Source of the DNA: Aculops lycopersici
Lineage: Eukaryota; Arthropoda; Arachnida; Trombidiformes; Eriophyidae
DNA length: 37,294 nt
Direction: 5' to 3'
NCBI GenBank assembly: GCA_015350385.1
Contig: WNKI01000002.1
Location: 6,014,956 to 6,052,249, forward strand
Made by a program: the position numbers and the translations under genes. Under the pieces are notes generated by a model, which had not been told where the DNA came from, made no database searches, and saw nothing but the letters and a program-made list of their open reading frames with translations. Of this stretch, positions 1-9,745 are shown one piece after another. Numbering within the stretch: position 1 is the stretch's first letter; every line of letters starts with the position of its first letter.

Positions 1-719
1 AGAAGAGTCTTTATATTTAGTTTTCTCATTCGATTCGACCAGCGAAAAATATACACTGATCCCGAACGAAACGCCAACCAATTGAACTCGACTCCTCTCT
101 CAATCCGCTTCCAAGCTCAAGGTCAATGACTCGACGACCAACTAAACAAGAATCAGGGGCTTGTGTCTGGAGAGTCTTGACACTGGCGTGTAGATTGAGA
201 ATGCACAAAAACACACTGAGAGAGAGAGAGAGAGACAGTTTGAGATTGAGAGAGAAAGACAAACACACCTACGCGTAATGGGATCAGTTGGTGCAGCATC
301 CGAGTGGCCAGCGCATATCGCATTGCAAATGCACACGCTCGCTCACATAGCCGGGGTCCAAAACCTGCATCACGGGAGCGACGGTCGTCGCGACGACAAC
401 CTGTGCGATTGACCACAAACCTGTTGGATCCAGACTTTCCTGGAGCCAGACTCAAATGCAGATAATTCTTTTAGATAGACGATGACGCCGACAACGACGA
501 TTGAAACTCAGAAGATGATTTTGTGATATCACAGAATGAAATACAAGCTGCAAGCGTTCGCGTGGCGAGTGTCACTTGTTGTGTCAATCTGTTCAGGATT
601 CATTCATTATATTAGTCAATGCTGACTTGTCTGTTGCACCAACTGACTAACCATTCAATTACAATTTATTGGCAAGATTACAATATCATCACCAAAAAAA
701 TCGCCAACAGATTTGCAAG
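1..719. other. 5' flank of the protease gene, no gene seen
   Basis: I see no convincing coding exon here. A (GA)n tract of about 18 bp lies near 218-236. Open frames on the minus strand are leucine/serine-rich readings of that tract. The stretch probably holds the promoter and 5' UTR of the downstream protease gene. I found no clear TATA box at a sensible distance. Confidence 0.5.
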
Positions 720-3700
720 ATGCAACAAACCAAAATCATCAATAACTTTTTGTTACTTCTATGCTTAGCACCATTTATTACACTTTCAATAACAGAAAAT
801 GCGCACTGTGCTCAATTAACAGTGAATCAAGTCGAGAAGACAGCAGATCTTAGCACGTTAATCAATGAAACTCTAGCCATCAACAACAAAACTCTCGCCG
901 GTTCATCACAACCAAACTCGGGGTTCAAAGATGATTGGACCTTTGATATGGTCGAGTATGACCTGATAGAGTTTTTGCAAGACTTGAGCGCCCGCTACCA
1001 ATCGGCAAATAAGAGTGATGATTCCGATGCTCGAGACAAGTCGCCGTCGTTGCAGTCGGACTTATCCGAGGAATCCAAACTACAGGCTAAAAATGAAAAG
1101 GTCACCGAGGCGGTTGACTCAAACTCGGCTGAAAGCCCTACCTATAGCACCGCAACCACTGTATTCTCCTCCTCCAACTCTTTGTCGGTTGTAACGACCA
1201 CGAGGCCAGCAGCATTCAATGCGGAAGTTAACCAGAGTGCAGATAGAAGGAGCGACTCGGCAGGTGGCGACAATTTGTCGTCGTCGTCGTCGTTACCTGA
1301 AACTTCCTCTGGTTCAAAGGCGCAGCAATCAAATGAACCGAATGAGTCTAAAAGCAAGAGTAAAATTTCAAGTGATACCACTAAACCTCCGCTAATGTCC
1401 ACCAGCTTGGCCTCGGTGGTTGGCGACCACGAGATTTCCGAGAGCAAGTGGCAGTATGGAATCTTCGACCGCTTTACGCGGCCAAAATCGACCAGCACCA
1501 CCACAGTGGCGCCGGATATTGTGGCGCCCTTGGTGTTGGACGAGAATGGACAGATTGATATGCGTAATTTCAACACCGAAGAGTGTGGCCTGCGCACCTA
1601 CGACGACCAATCGCGCTACTATCCCGACTCGTCCTCTTATCTCGATGACCAAGTGGATGCTGTGAAGGATTTGAGCCAGAGGAGGCAAAAGTTACCTGTT
1701 AACTCGCCATTGGGTCAGTCTAAAAAGACTCACCCCTTTGGTGGTAGCTCGTCGCTTGACGATGAGCTGGACAGAAACAACGAAAAGCTGGCTTACGATA
1801 GTTACAAAGATAGCAACAGCGGTGGCGGCGGCGGCAGCAGCAGTGGTGGCAACAGCAACAGCAACAACAAACCATTACCATCCTCCAGTAGCTCAAACAA
1901 TGAGCAATCCTCGGCCTCGTATCAATCGCCCGATAGCGGCGAGTCGCCAACAATAACAAGTGGCGGTGGGAGTGAGAGCTTCAGTGGTGCGGATAGCGAG
2001 TTTAACTTGGCCAACCGGCGCCAGTGGCTGCAACAGCAACTCGGGAACACGTTACAGTTGCTCGGCTTCAATGCTACCAGCAGCCAGTCAATCAGCGACT
2101 ACTTCAATGAGACCTCAAATAATGGTATCGGCGCACTGGGATTCAGTGGCCGGCGCGAGAATATGATGAAAAAATCAAGCAAAGTGGCCAAGTCGGCGGC
2201 TATGGGGCTAGCCGACGAGGAGAGCGATCAGCTGCTTCCAGGTAACGGCGCCCATATGCCAGGTAGCATCAAGAATAACCACTATCACCAGCAGCAGCAG
2301 CAGCAGCAGCAAGATAGCTTCCATTCCACCTCCTCTTCCTCCTCCTTCTCCCCCTCCTTCCAAGAAAATCTAGCCTCAATTAAGACGGCAGTCCGGCGCG
2401 ATGACCAAGAGTTGCCCGTCGCGTCGCTATCCTCGCTAGCCGCTCGCCAGGACGAGCTCAAGTTGGAGGCGCGAGTGATCGGCGGAAGTGACGCAAGACT
2501 GTAAGTAGAGTAGCGGTAGGGTTACGTTTATTCCGACATTCTATTTGGATGTCCTCGTTCTCTATGGCGAGCTAAGTGCAAAACATTTTTTGTTGCCCCT
2601 TTGTTGTTGCTGCTACTTATTCTTTGCCATTGTGGATATTGCTGTTGTAATTTTTACTGGACACATTGGCACCTGTAGTAGCTGGTCTATCTGTGATACC
2701 TGCGATACCTGCGATACTTGCAAACTTGGTGATGTGCGATAATTTTGTTATCGGCACTCGAAGTGGTAGTGCTAGTAATTCAATGTGCAGCGATGACATC
2801 AAACATCACTCCAATAGCAAACAAACATATACCTGAGCCAGGATTTGTGTGTTCGCAAGTGGGGATCGCTCATCGGCGCGATTATTGACGTTGAAGCTCC
2901 CTATTTGTAGTAGAAGTAGTAGTCAAGTGGCTACCACTTGCTAGCGGGATCCATGTTGGAAAAGCAAAACAACTTCTCGCCCACAATACAAACACCAGAG
3001 TCAACGACTACAAAGCCGACAACAAACTAACAACATCAACAATAACAATGATATCTCTCCCCCGTTTACCACTTATACTCAATCTTCCCTTCGACTCCAA
3101 TCGATTCAACATGGTTCCATTGACACAAATGACGCAACGATTGCAACAAACGAAAACACAACTATTCTCGCTCCCCTCTCTTTTTAACGGGAAACAAAAC
3201 AAAACAAAACAAAACGAAACGAAACGATATGCATTGAAACAAAAAATCTAGTGGCGACTCGCCGTGGTCAGTCTCGCTGCAGGCGCTAGTGTCGCGGCCG
3301 GGAACTGGAGGCATCGAGTATCGCCATTATTGCGGCGGTACCATAATCTCCGAGTATTACGTCCTCACTGCTGCTCATTGTCTAGACTTTATGGTTGGCC
3401 GAGAGTCGCGTTTGTTTGTGGTTATTGGAGATTTAAATTGGCGAATGAGCGCCGCTTCTCTATATGGACGCCGATTTGGCATCGAGAAGTTAATCATTCA
3501 TTCCGGTTACAAGAGTACAGCTTTCGGCCATGATATTGGCCTAATCAAGGTTAAGGAAAGCATGCGGCCAGTTAAAGTTAACGGCAGGTATATTATAAAT
3601 AGCGTTTGTCTACCTGAGAAGGGGGTTGAGCATAGTGGCGAAGCGGAACTAGTTGGTTGGGGCTTGTTCTCTAATCGAAACGAAATGGCCGATTCGCTTC

Positions 3701-4146
3701 AAATCGCCGATGTTCCCATTCTACCCAGACCCCTTTGCGTGGACCTCTATCGCCGGCGCACTGGCTTAATCCAATGGTTAATTGGAATTGAATTGATCAC
3801 AGAGAAACAGGTGTGCGCCGGAACCTTTGGGCGCGGTATTTGCCAGGGCGATTCCGGAAGTGCGCTTGTGTTCAACGAAAAAGTATCCTCATTGAGGAGG
3901 AATCATAATAACGGTCTCGCCGGAGCCGCTAATGCAGCCGCTTCCGTTGCCCTTGGAGCTGTCAGGCAAGCAAAACAGAGGAAACGAGTTAGTGGTAGAA
4001 CCGATGAGACTAAGGCAACGATTATTGGTATTGTGGCCTTTGGTGGCATTCGCCGTTGCTCCTACCAAAGTTTACCTGGTGTTTACATGCAAACTTCCAA
4101 GTACATGGACTGGATTTTGCCCAGGATTCAAAACTTAAATTTATAA
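720..4146 (+). CDS. Secreted S1A (chymotrypsin-fold) serine protease with long low-complexity pro-region
   Basis: Two exons, 720-2500 and 3252-4146, join in frame to 891 residues. The donor is CT|GTAAGT and the acceptor is TCTAG|T, and the join gives RVIGGSDARLGDSPWSVSL. The start is the first true ATG (720); the 17 codons upstream lack one. Residues 1 to about 30 form a signal peptide (NNFLLLLCLAPFITLS). The pro-region is rich in Ser, Thr, Asn, Gly and Gln, with a (CAG)n-encoded Gln run near 2289-2310. Activation would cut R585|V586 before VIGG. The catalytic triad is intact: H636 (TAAHC), D688 (HDIGL) and S795 (GDSGS). The residue at chymotrypsin position 189 reads as Gly (GRGICQGDS), so trypsin-like specificity is unlikely. 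Cys289 (EECGLR) probably pairs with Cys713 (SVCLPE), as in clip-type proteases, but about 296 low-complexity residues separate it from the cleavage site. A basic insertion of roughly 40 residues follows the GDSGSALV motif. Substrate unknown. Confidence 0.88.
2501..3251 (+). other. Intron of the serine protease gene
   Basis: GTAAGT donor at 2501 and TAG acceptor at 3249-3251. It contains three tandem ACCTGCGAT-like units near 2696-2722 and an (AAAAC)n/(GAAAC)n run near 3190-3232. The last 50 bases are A-rich and lack a polypyrimidine tract. No nested gene is seen. Confidence 0.85.
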
Positions 4147-4262
4147 TCATCAAGTGTGACTTACTTACTTAATGACAGACTAAATGACTTACAGATTGAC
4201 AGCAACATAAATACAATTATAAGCAGAATGAACGCAAACATTGATTTCTAAACTCTCGTGTC

Positions 4263-4385
4263 GTAGTAGTAGTAGTTGTTGTAGTTGTTGTTGTTGTAGT
4301 AGTAGTAGAGGTAGTAGTAATAGAAGTAGTAGTAGTGGTAGTAGAGGTAGTATAGGTAGTAGTAGTAGTAGTAGTAGCAGTGAAA
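4263..4385. repeat. TAG/TTG trinucleotide array
   Basis: Imperfect trinucleotide repeat, mostly AGT/TAG units with some TTG, in the presumed protease 3' UTR. It gives a spurious polyserine open frame. Confidence 0.85.
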
Positions 4386-4430
4386 GTAAAAGTATTAGTT
4401 TTTTCTCAACCTGTCAATCGAGCAATAGTA

Positions 4431-4436
4431 AATAAA
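4431..4436 (+). terminator. Polyadenylation signal AATAAA, protease gene
   Basis: Canonical AATAAA about 285 bases after the protease stop codon. It is the first canonical hexamer I see downstream. Confidence 0.55.
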
Positions 4437-4973
4437 CTTCCGTTCAACGCGTCATCGACAGACACAAGTACGATTTTATTTTTCAATTGACTTTGTAGTG
4501 TAGAAGCTTCAGACAAAAATCAACACCAGTAACAAAAACACAAACATACACTCGAATGGTGGCAACTTTAATCAAACAATTAACGGTTGGTTGCCATTGA
4601 TTACGTCATCGGTGAGCATTCCGTTCGCCAGGTAAGCCGGTGGCGACCCCAGGTGTTATTATATTTGACGGCCTCAACTTGCGTCTGCGCGCGTGGTCGT
4701 TCTCTCTCTCTCTCTCTGTGCGGTTCAATTTTAAGAGTTCAATAAATGGTATCCCACTTTTTAGCCTGCCGAGTAGTATAGAAAATGCTGTTAGTTTCGC
4801 GACAAACAGCGTTCAATTTGTAAACAACGTGCTCACATGTGGACTTATGATTGTGTTCACCAGAACAAGGAATCTCATCTTGCTCATTATCAACTGCAAT
4901 GACGTCTGTTACCATTTTGTAATCTACTAGTTGAAAACAATCAATTAAACTTATTACATGTATTAGACAAAAC

Positions 4974-6656
4974 ATGACTCTAAATGATTCCCTTGCAGAC
5001 ATGTACAAGCGACATGCAAACAACAAGAAACGGCCTAAGAGGGAAGAAATTGAGGCATCAAAAGAATCCGTGAAAAAAGAACCCCAAGAGGAGTTTGATG
5101 ATTTATTGCTAAAGCCACAGGCCAAGTTCGAGAATCTTCATGGTTGCATACAAGCTCGAGATAAGATTGCAAATATCGTGGATCATTTCAAACGTGGTCT
5201 ATCCCACCCTCAAATAGATGAATCTAATTGGCCTATTCTAATATGTGGATCCCGTGGTCTAGGTAAAACTTCTCTCGTCGAAGCCGCTGCTAACTATGGA
5301 AAGCTGAATTATTTTAGAATCGAGTTGGCCTCGCTTTCTAGACAATCACGAAACGAGTTTGAGGTGACACTTGAACATACAATTAGAAATTGCGTCAAAA
5401 ATCAACCTGCCATTGTTTTGGTCGACGATCTCAATAGATTGAGTGAAAAACAAGAGATGAGAAACTCTATTCAAGATGTTATCCAAAAACTTGTTAAACC
5501 CGAAAACAAACTTCTTGTGTTCTGTACAACCTCATCGTCCCCTGAGGATGTTGAGGTACCCGACATTGATTTCTCTTCCAAAATTTACCTGAAACGACCT
5601 GACTACGAGGCGAGACTGATGATTCTTAGATTGCTCAAATCCGAATACGAACATCTGTCCAACTTAGATGAAAGTATGCTGAAAACTCTAGCCACCAATA
5701 CCCCATCATTCACTGCTCCAGACCTCAGAAAAATCCTCTTACTAGCTGAAAGAGACTCCAACAAGATTCCGATCAAGGAATGCTGTGATGCGGCCATCGA
5801 AGAGGTGAAACAGAACCTCAAGCGAGGCACTCATTTGATCGGACAAAAACCATCGGTTACTTGGAAAGACATCGGCGGCATGTCCGAAGTAAGGCAAGCT
5901 TTCATAGATATCTTACGCCAGACAAAAAGGGGTGGAATCAATTGCAAATTTGCGGGTATTGCTCTGTATGGTCCGCCTGGTTGTGGTAAAACTATGGTTG
6001 CTCAAGCGATGGCTAATGAGGCAGGATTCAATTTTATATCCATCAAGCCAGCTGAATTGATTAACAAGTTTCTTGGTGAAACAGAGAAGAATATCCGGCG
6101 CGTGTTTCATGAAGCTAGGGAGCATGAACCTTGCATGATATATTTCGATGAATTCGATGGCTTATGTGGAACTAGAGGAAACAAAGACAATGTTACAAGT
6201 GCCATACAAACGCTCTTGGCAGAGATGGATGGATTTGTAGATAGAGGCAAGAGTATTATCTTGGCCTCGACGAATCGACTAGAAGATATAGATCCCGCAA
6301 TGAAGCGGCCGGGTAGATTATCTAAGCATATCTATGTTGGGCCCCCAAACCAAAGCGAGCGTTGTGATATTCTGAGAGTCATCACAAGTAGAGCAACTAT
6401 GAAATTAGACGGCAGTATAAATCTAGAAACTTTGGCTTGCCAAACTGACAACTTTACCGGAGCGGAACTGGACTTCCTAATATCTGAGGCTGAATCCAAA
6501 GCTATGAGAGATTTTGATATAAACAGTGGAGACATTCCTGACGAGCCTGTCGTCCTGAAACAAGAGCACATGGATTTTGCAATGAATAAGATCAAGATGA
6601 CAAACAAAGAATTGAACAAGAAAACTCGACATGTCGGGAGGTCTACAAATAGTTGA
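4974..6656 (+). CDS. Type II (tandem D1-D2) AAA+ ATPase, PEX1-like
   Basis: Single open exon of 560 residues with a true ATG. D1 is degenerate: Walker A GSRGLGKT (92-99) and a Walker B-like VLVDDLN with D151-D152 in place of Asp-Glu. D2 is canonical: Walker A GPPGCGKT (333-340), Walker B IYFDEFD (D392, E393), a sensor-like STN and an RPGR arginine-finger segment. The pairing of a DD-type D1 Walker B with an FDEF D2 Walker B, plus a linker WKDIGGMSEVRQ, is what I know from PEX1, the peroxisomal export ATPase that works with PEX6. Against this, the protein is about half the length of typical PEX1 and has no N-terminal domain ahead of D1. NVL, SPATA5-like and CDC48-type proteins are alternatives. 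The N-terminal 50 residues are charged (KKRPKREE), which could be a nuclear signal. The gene ends 28 bp from the TACO1 stop on the other strand. Confidence 0.8.
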   Translation: MTLNDSLADMYKRHANNKKRPKREEIEASKESVKKEPQEEFDDLLLKPQAKFENLHGCIQARDKIANIVDHFKRGLSHPQIDESNWPILICGSRGLGKTSLVEAAANYGKLNYFRIELASLSRQSRNEFEVTLEHTIRNCVKNQPAIVLVDDLNRLSEKQEMRNSIQDVIQKLVKPENKLLVFCTTSSSPEDVEVPDIDFSSKIYLKRPDYEARLMILRLLKSEYEHLSNLDESMLKTLATNTPSFTAPDLRKILLLAERDSNKIPIKECCDAAIEEVKQNLKRGTHLIGQKPSVTWKDIGGMSEVRQAFIDILRQTKRGGINCKFAGIALYGPPGCGKTMVAQAMANEAGFNFISIKPAELINKFLGETEKNIRRVFHEAREHEPCMIYFDEFDGLCGTRGNKDNVTSAIQTLLAEMDGFVDRGKSIILASTNRLEDIDPAMKRPGRLSKHIYVGPPNQSERCDILRVITSRATMKLDGSINLETLACQTDNFTGAELDFLISEAESKAMRDFDINSGDIPDEPVVLKQEHMDFAMNKIKMTNKELNKKTRHVGRSTNS

Positions 6657-6684
6657 AATTACAAATAACAAAATTTAACTTTAA

Positions 6685-7581
6685 TTAGTTGGTAGCTTGG
6701 CTAAGAGCAGGTGGATCAACGTTATGATATACTTCTATTACTTCCTCCAATTCTCTCAAAGCGGAACTAAGCCTCTCAATTTCCTCATGAACCTCCTCGC
6801 CAAAGTTCACAGTTCTGTAAGGCACTAACTCGAGATCTGCGCTGATGACATTTAGCCCAAACTTTTCTAGCTCACCTCGACATTGATTCATAGTGTGGGC
6901 GTCTGTTGTGAATACAAGCAACTCTTTGAGCTGCTCGTCTTTCGAATCTGGGTTGCTTTCGACATAAAATTCCTCGGCACCTCCCATAATGGCTGCCTCT
7001 TCAGCAAAGTCGTCTGAAATCTCTCTATTGTCATTGGTTTTCCTAGTGCACCTAATGAATCCTTGGCTTTGAAACAAATTAATAACAGTGTTGTCTGTCA
7101 GTAGGTTAGCATTAAATTTCTTGCAGACTTTCTTGAGCTCCCTCCTACAAAGACTAGGGTTCTCAGTTTCGCAACGTACTATCACTGAACTCTTTTTCGG
7201 ACCTTCAATTTCGGCTGTCATATTGATCATTTTGATATTCTTAGATCGTTCAATTGCACGCTCTAGAGTGGCCTTGGGTACATTTAATTTGGCGGCCTCA
7301 CTTAGAACCGCGGCCAGTTTACTATTGAGTTTTGGGTCTGTTTGCCTACCATTTGCAAGAATGGCCTTTCTGACCATCATGACATATCTGGAACACAACT
7401 TGCCTTTGGCCTGATCATTGACCGACTTGGTTCCAGCAATATTTTGCCATTTTGAGTGTCCCGCTAATCTGACAAGGTCGAGATTGTTCAATGGGTGTGT
7501 GGTTGTTGCTGTTAATATTTTGCACTGACTCGTGATGAGTCTAGTCGATGATAATAGTCTGATACCTAGAAAAGAAGTCAT
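6685..7581 (-). CDS. TACO1: Mitochondrial TACO1/YebC-family translational activator
   Basis: Single exon, 298 residues, true ATG. The N-terminus (MTSFLGIRLLSSTRLITSQ) is basic and hydroxyl-rich without acidic residues, as expected for mitochondrial import. From residue 41 the YebC/TACO1 signature runs AGHSKWQNI, then NDQAKGKLCSRY, KLNSKLAAVLSEAAKLNVPK and ERAIERSKN. Length matches animal TACO1. In mammals the protein binds COX1 mRNA and supports mitochondrial ribosomes through proline-rich stretches; I infer the same role. An ATTAAA hexamer on this strand begins on the last base of the TAA stop, so the 3' UTR may be very short. The gene is convergent with the AAA+ ATPase and divergent from ICA1. 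Confidence 0.93.
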   Translation of the reverse strand: MTSFLGIRLLSSTRLITSQCKILTATTTHPLNNLDLVRLAGHSKWQNIAGTKSVNDQAKGKLCSRYVMMVRKAILANGRQTDPKLNSKLAAVLSEAAKLNVPKATLERAIERSKNIKMINMTAEIEGPKKSSVIVRCETENPSLCRRELKKVCKKFNANLLTDNTVINLFQSQGFIRCTRKTNDNREISDDFAEEAAIMGGAEEFYVESNPDSKDEQLKELLVFTTDAHTMNQCRGELEKFGLNVISADLELVPYRTVNFGEEVHEEIERLSSALRELEEVIEVYHNVDPPALSQATN

Positions 7582-8295
7582 TCTTTACTCAAATTTGCTC
7601 AATATAGTTGAGAGATGATGGATTAATAACATGTAAGATTATCGATTTAGCATACGACCAAGCGCGTTGTTTTCATTTTGCAAAACGTGCTCGTCCATTT
7701 GTTAGATCGAGTAATTTCGGGAAAGGTGTACTCACGCCTCTGTGATAATCTTAGCTGCTTTGCTAACTCCACAAAGGAAATAAACGGCGCAAAACTGCGG
7801 GAATAATTGCCACGCCTATTCGTAGAGTTTCGGAAACTGAGCCTGTCAGCCCATCAGCACACAACAGCGGATCCCAATGGATTCTCGTCTCCTCGGTAAG
7901 TCACTGCGCGAGCTCGGCTCTCGCTGGTCTCCATATCATATGGACCATATGGCGATTTCTGCAGTACCGTTACACTGCCACTGTACTAAGCTGCGGTTTA
8001 CTCAATCACCTGAGCTAACTTGTGTAGGATTCACCATTGCATCACAATGACGACTATTGGCCGACATTAGAGCGACAACATAGATAAGTAGAAGAGCCAC
8101 CTGTGATGTGGGAGCTGCGTGTTGTTACGCAAGCTACATCATATGCACGAGGGAAGCGTACATAGGGATTGTTATTATTTTCAAATTCTCTTCAATTGGT
8201 CACTTTGCCTACCTTTGGAAGTAAAATAATATTCCGAGTTTTTAAATTGTTATTGAAACGGAAATAAAATTGTATTTTCACACGCCACGGGCGAG
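7582..8295. other. Shared TACO1/ICA1 upstream region with candidate noncoding first exon
   Basis: Divergent promoter interval. A donor GTAAGT lies at 7896, preceded by a short ATG-led stub (ATG at 7877). Joining that stub to the ICA1 frame did not work with the acceptors I tried. I therefore read it as part of a possible 5' UTR exon, with candidate acceptors near 7966, 8027 and 8219. A 27-bp element at 7793-7819 recurs after the ICA1 stop codon. Confidence 0.4.
7793..7819 (+). repeat. 27-bp direct repeat, upstream copy
   Basis: Starts AACTGCGGGA and ends CCACGCCTAT. It matches 9521-9547 at 26 of 27 positions and lies about 500 bp before the ICA1 start codon. Confidence 0.85.
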
Positions 8296-9510
8296 ATGGC
8301 CAATTCAACGCCCCAAACTCCGTCTCAAAATGTCGGAATGTCTGGCCATAATTTTGATGCCTTCGTTAATAGCCAAAGGACGTTCAACGACTATGATATT
8401 GCAGCCAGGATACAGGAGACATATTATCGAGCTAGACAAAAGTGTCTATCTAAGATCGAGAAGAAAGAGGACTCTTGCATTGTGTTGAGCGATTCAAAGT
8501 TGGATACAAAGTTAGAGGTTTACCACTCAATTGATAAAAGTTGTGCCAAATTGATAGATATTGTTGGAAATTATCAGAATGCTCTATTCCAGTATGCAAA
8601 CGAGGAGAATTCGTTGGGTATTTTATTGAAGGAATGTGGAAAGCAGGATAAAACAAAGGCAGGTAAGATATTAACCGTTACAGGTAAGAGTTTGACGCAA
8701 TCGTCGCACCAGAGGATCAGATTGTACATGCCACTATTGAGGTTCTACCAAGAAATGGAAACTTTCCACTCTCGGGCTGTTGAGGATACTTCGGAAACAG
8801 TGGATAAGTTGGAGAGCAAACGGAGCCAATACAGAGCTTCCCTTTTGTGGATGAAGGATATAAGTGAAAAGTTGAATCCAGATGACTACAGGCAATTGGA
8901 TAAGTTCCGTCGTGTTCAAAATCAGGTTAGAAATGATAAGAAGGTATTTGATGGTTTTCAGATGGACGTTGTGCAAAAGATTGACTTACTTATGGCCTCG
9001 CGGTGTAATTTGATCAATCAAGTGCTAGCATCATATCAAGCCACAATGTTGGAGACGCTCGAGAGGAACTATAACAATTTCAAATCAGTTGAGGAGTTGA
9101 TAAAGAAGGAGGATATTCACGAGTATGAGTTCAAGGTATTGAAAGAGTTGAATCCTCTAAAGGTGGATTCGGAATCCAACTCGCCCACCGAAACTCAGAC
9201 AACTAGTCCAATTGCAGCCAAGAAGTCCACTGACGAGAACTCTCGTGAACAAGAAGTTGGGGATTTGTTGTTGCAAGCGGGTGGTTTTGGTGATGTTAGC
9301 GAACAGAAAAACGATGATGCAACTTTGATAGATCTCACAGGTGGCGGTAGTCCCGTTAACGAGCCTCTCGAGTCAAGCGTTGAGTCTGAGGCGAAGGAGA
9401 TTGATCCCGAGGATCTCATAATACAAATACAAAATCTCTTTGGTCACAAGGAGGACGGCGATCCGATTTTGGCAGATTTCGAGGGTTGTTTCAAGGAGAG
9501 AGATAAGTAG
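8296..9510 (+). CDS. ICA1: Islet cell autoantigen 1 (ICA69) homologue, arfaptin-homology BAR domain
   Basis: Single exon of 404 codons. The first ATG gives MANSTPQTP; an in-frame ATG at 8338 starts MSGHNFD, which resembles the MSGH start I recall for vertebrate ICA1, so either may be used. The arfaptin-homology domain covers roughly residues 30-270, with recognisable segments KKEDSCIVLSDSKLDTKLE, QDKTKAGKIL, RASLLWMKDISEKLNPDDY and QKIDLLMASRCNLINQVL. ICA1 family members bind curved Golgi and secretory-granule membranes, heterodimerise with PICK1 and act in dense-core vesicle and receptor trafficking; I infer that role here. The C-terminal 130 residues are acidic and Ser/Thr-rich, with a short end segment (DPEDLIIQIQNLFGH) of uncertain homology. 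An AATAAA follows at 9652. A decayed partial copy lies downstream. Confidence 0.92.
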   Translation: MANSTPQTPSQNVGMSGHNFDAFVNSQRTFNDYDIAARIQETYYRARQKCLSKIEKKEDSCIVLSDSKLDTKLEVYHSIDKSCAKLIDIVGNYQNALFQYANEENSLGILLKECGKQDKTKAGKILTVTGKSLTQSSHQRIRLYMPLLRFYQEMETFHSRAVEDTSETVDKLESKRSQYRASLLWMKDISEKLNPDDYRQLDKFRRVQNQVRNDKKVFDGFQMDVVQKIDLLMASRCNLINQVLASYQATMLETLERNYNNFKSVEELIKKEDIHEYEFKVLKELNPLKVDSESNSPTETQTTSPIAAKKSTDENSREQEVGDLLLQAGGFGDVSEQKNDDATLIDLTGGGSPVNEPLESSVESEAKEIDPEDLIIQIQNLFGHKEDGDPILADFEGCFKERDK

Positions 9511-9520
9511 TTGTAAGCGG

Positions 9521-9547
9521 AACTGCGGGAACAATTGCCACGCCTAT
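9521..9547 (+). repeat. 27-bp direct repeat, downstream copy
   Basis: Begins 10 bases after the ICA1 stop and matches the upstream copy at 7793-7819 except for one base. Together with the ICA1 relic further on it suggests a tandem duplication of the locus including its 5' element. Confidence 0.85.
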
Positions 9548-9651
9548 CGGTATTTAAGCTACAACAGATGTAGATGTAAAAGTGGATATCAAAATTGTTG
9601 TCGAATCCTTTCTTTCAATTTGTCTCTCTGTTTACTCAATCCAGGAGGCGC

Positions 9652-9657
9652 AATAAA
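9652..9657 (+). terminator. Polyadenylation signal AATAAA, ICA1
   Basis: AATAAA 141 bases after the ICA1 stop, before the start of the ICA1-derived relic, so the functional transcript can end before it. Confidence 0.65.
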
Positions 9658-9745
9658 ATTCTAAATTAATTAAATCAGAAGAGTAGGAACGGGACTGTGT
9701 TTGAATGCAACTAGAAAATGTCGAAAAAATTGTATTTTAATATTG

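Larger units (their letters stand above)
4147..4973. other. Protease 3' region and AAA+ ATPase 5' region
   Basis: The protease 3' UTR carries a long imperfect TAG/TTG trinucleotide array (about 4263-4385) and an AATAAA at 4431-4436. A short (TC)n tract lies at 4701-4717. A donor-like CAG|GTAAGC at about 4632 and an acceptor-like CTACTAG near 4930 could bound a 5' UTR intron of the ATPase gene. That intron is a guess. No other gene is supported. Confidence 0.4.

Noticed and set aside
4241..4435. Polyserine open frame after the protease gene
   Set aside because: It is a translation of the trinucleotide array and lacks an ATG.
7877..7900. ATG-led stub ending at a GTAAGT donor, considered as a coding first exon of ICA1
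   Set aside because: Joining it to the acceptors I could see puts it out of frame with ICA1 or meets a stop. ICA1 already has a plausible complete N-terminus at 8296 or 8338.
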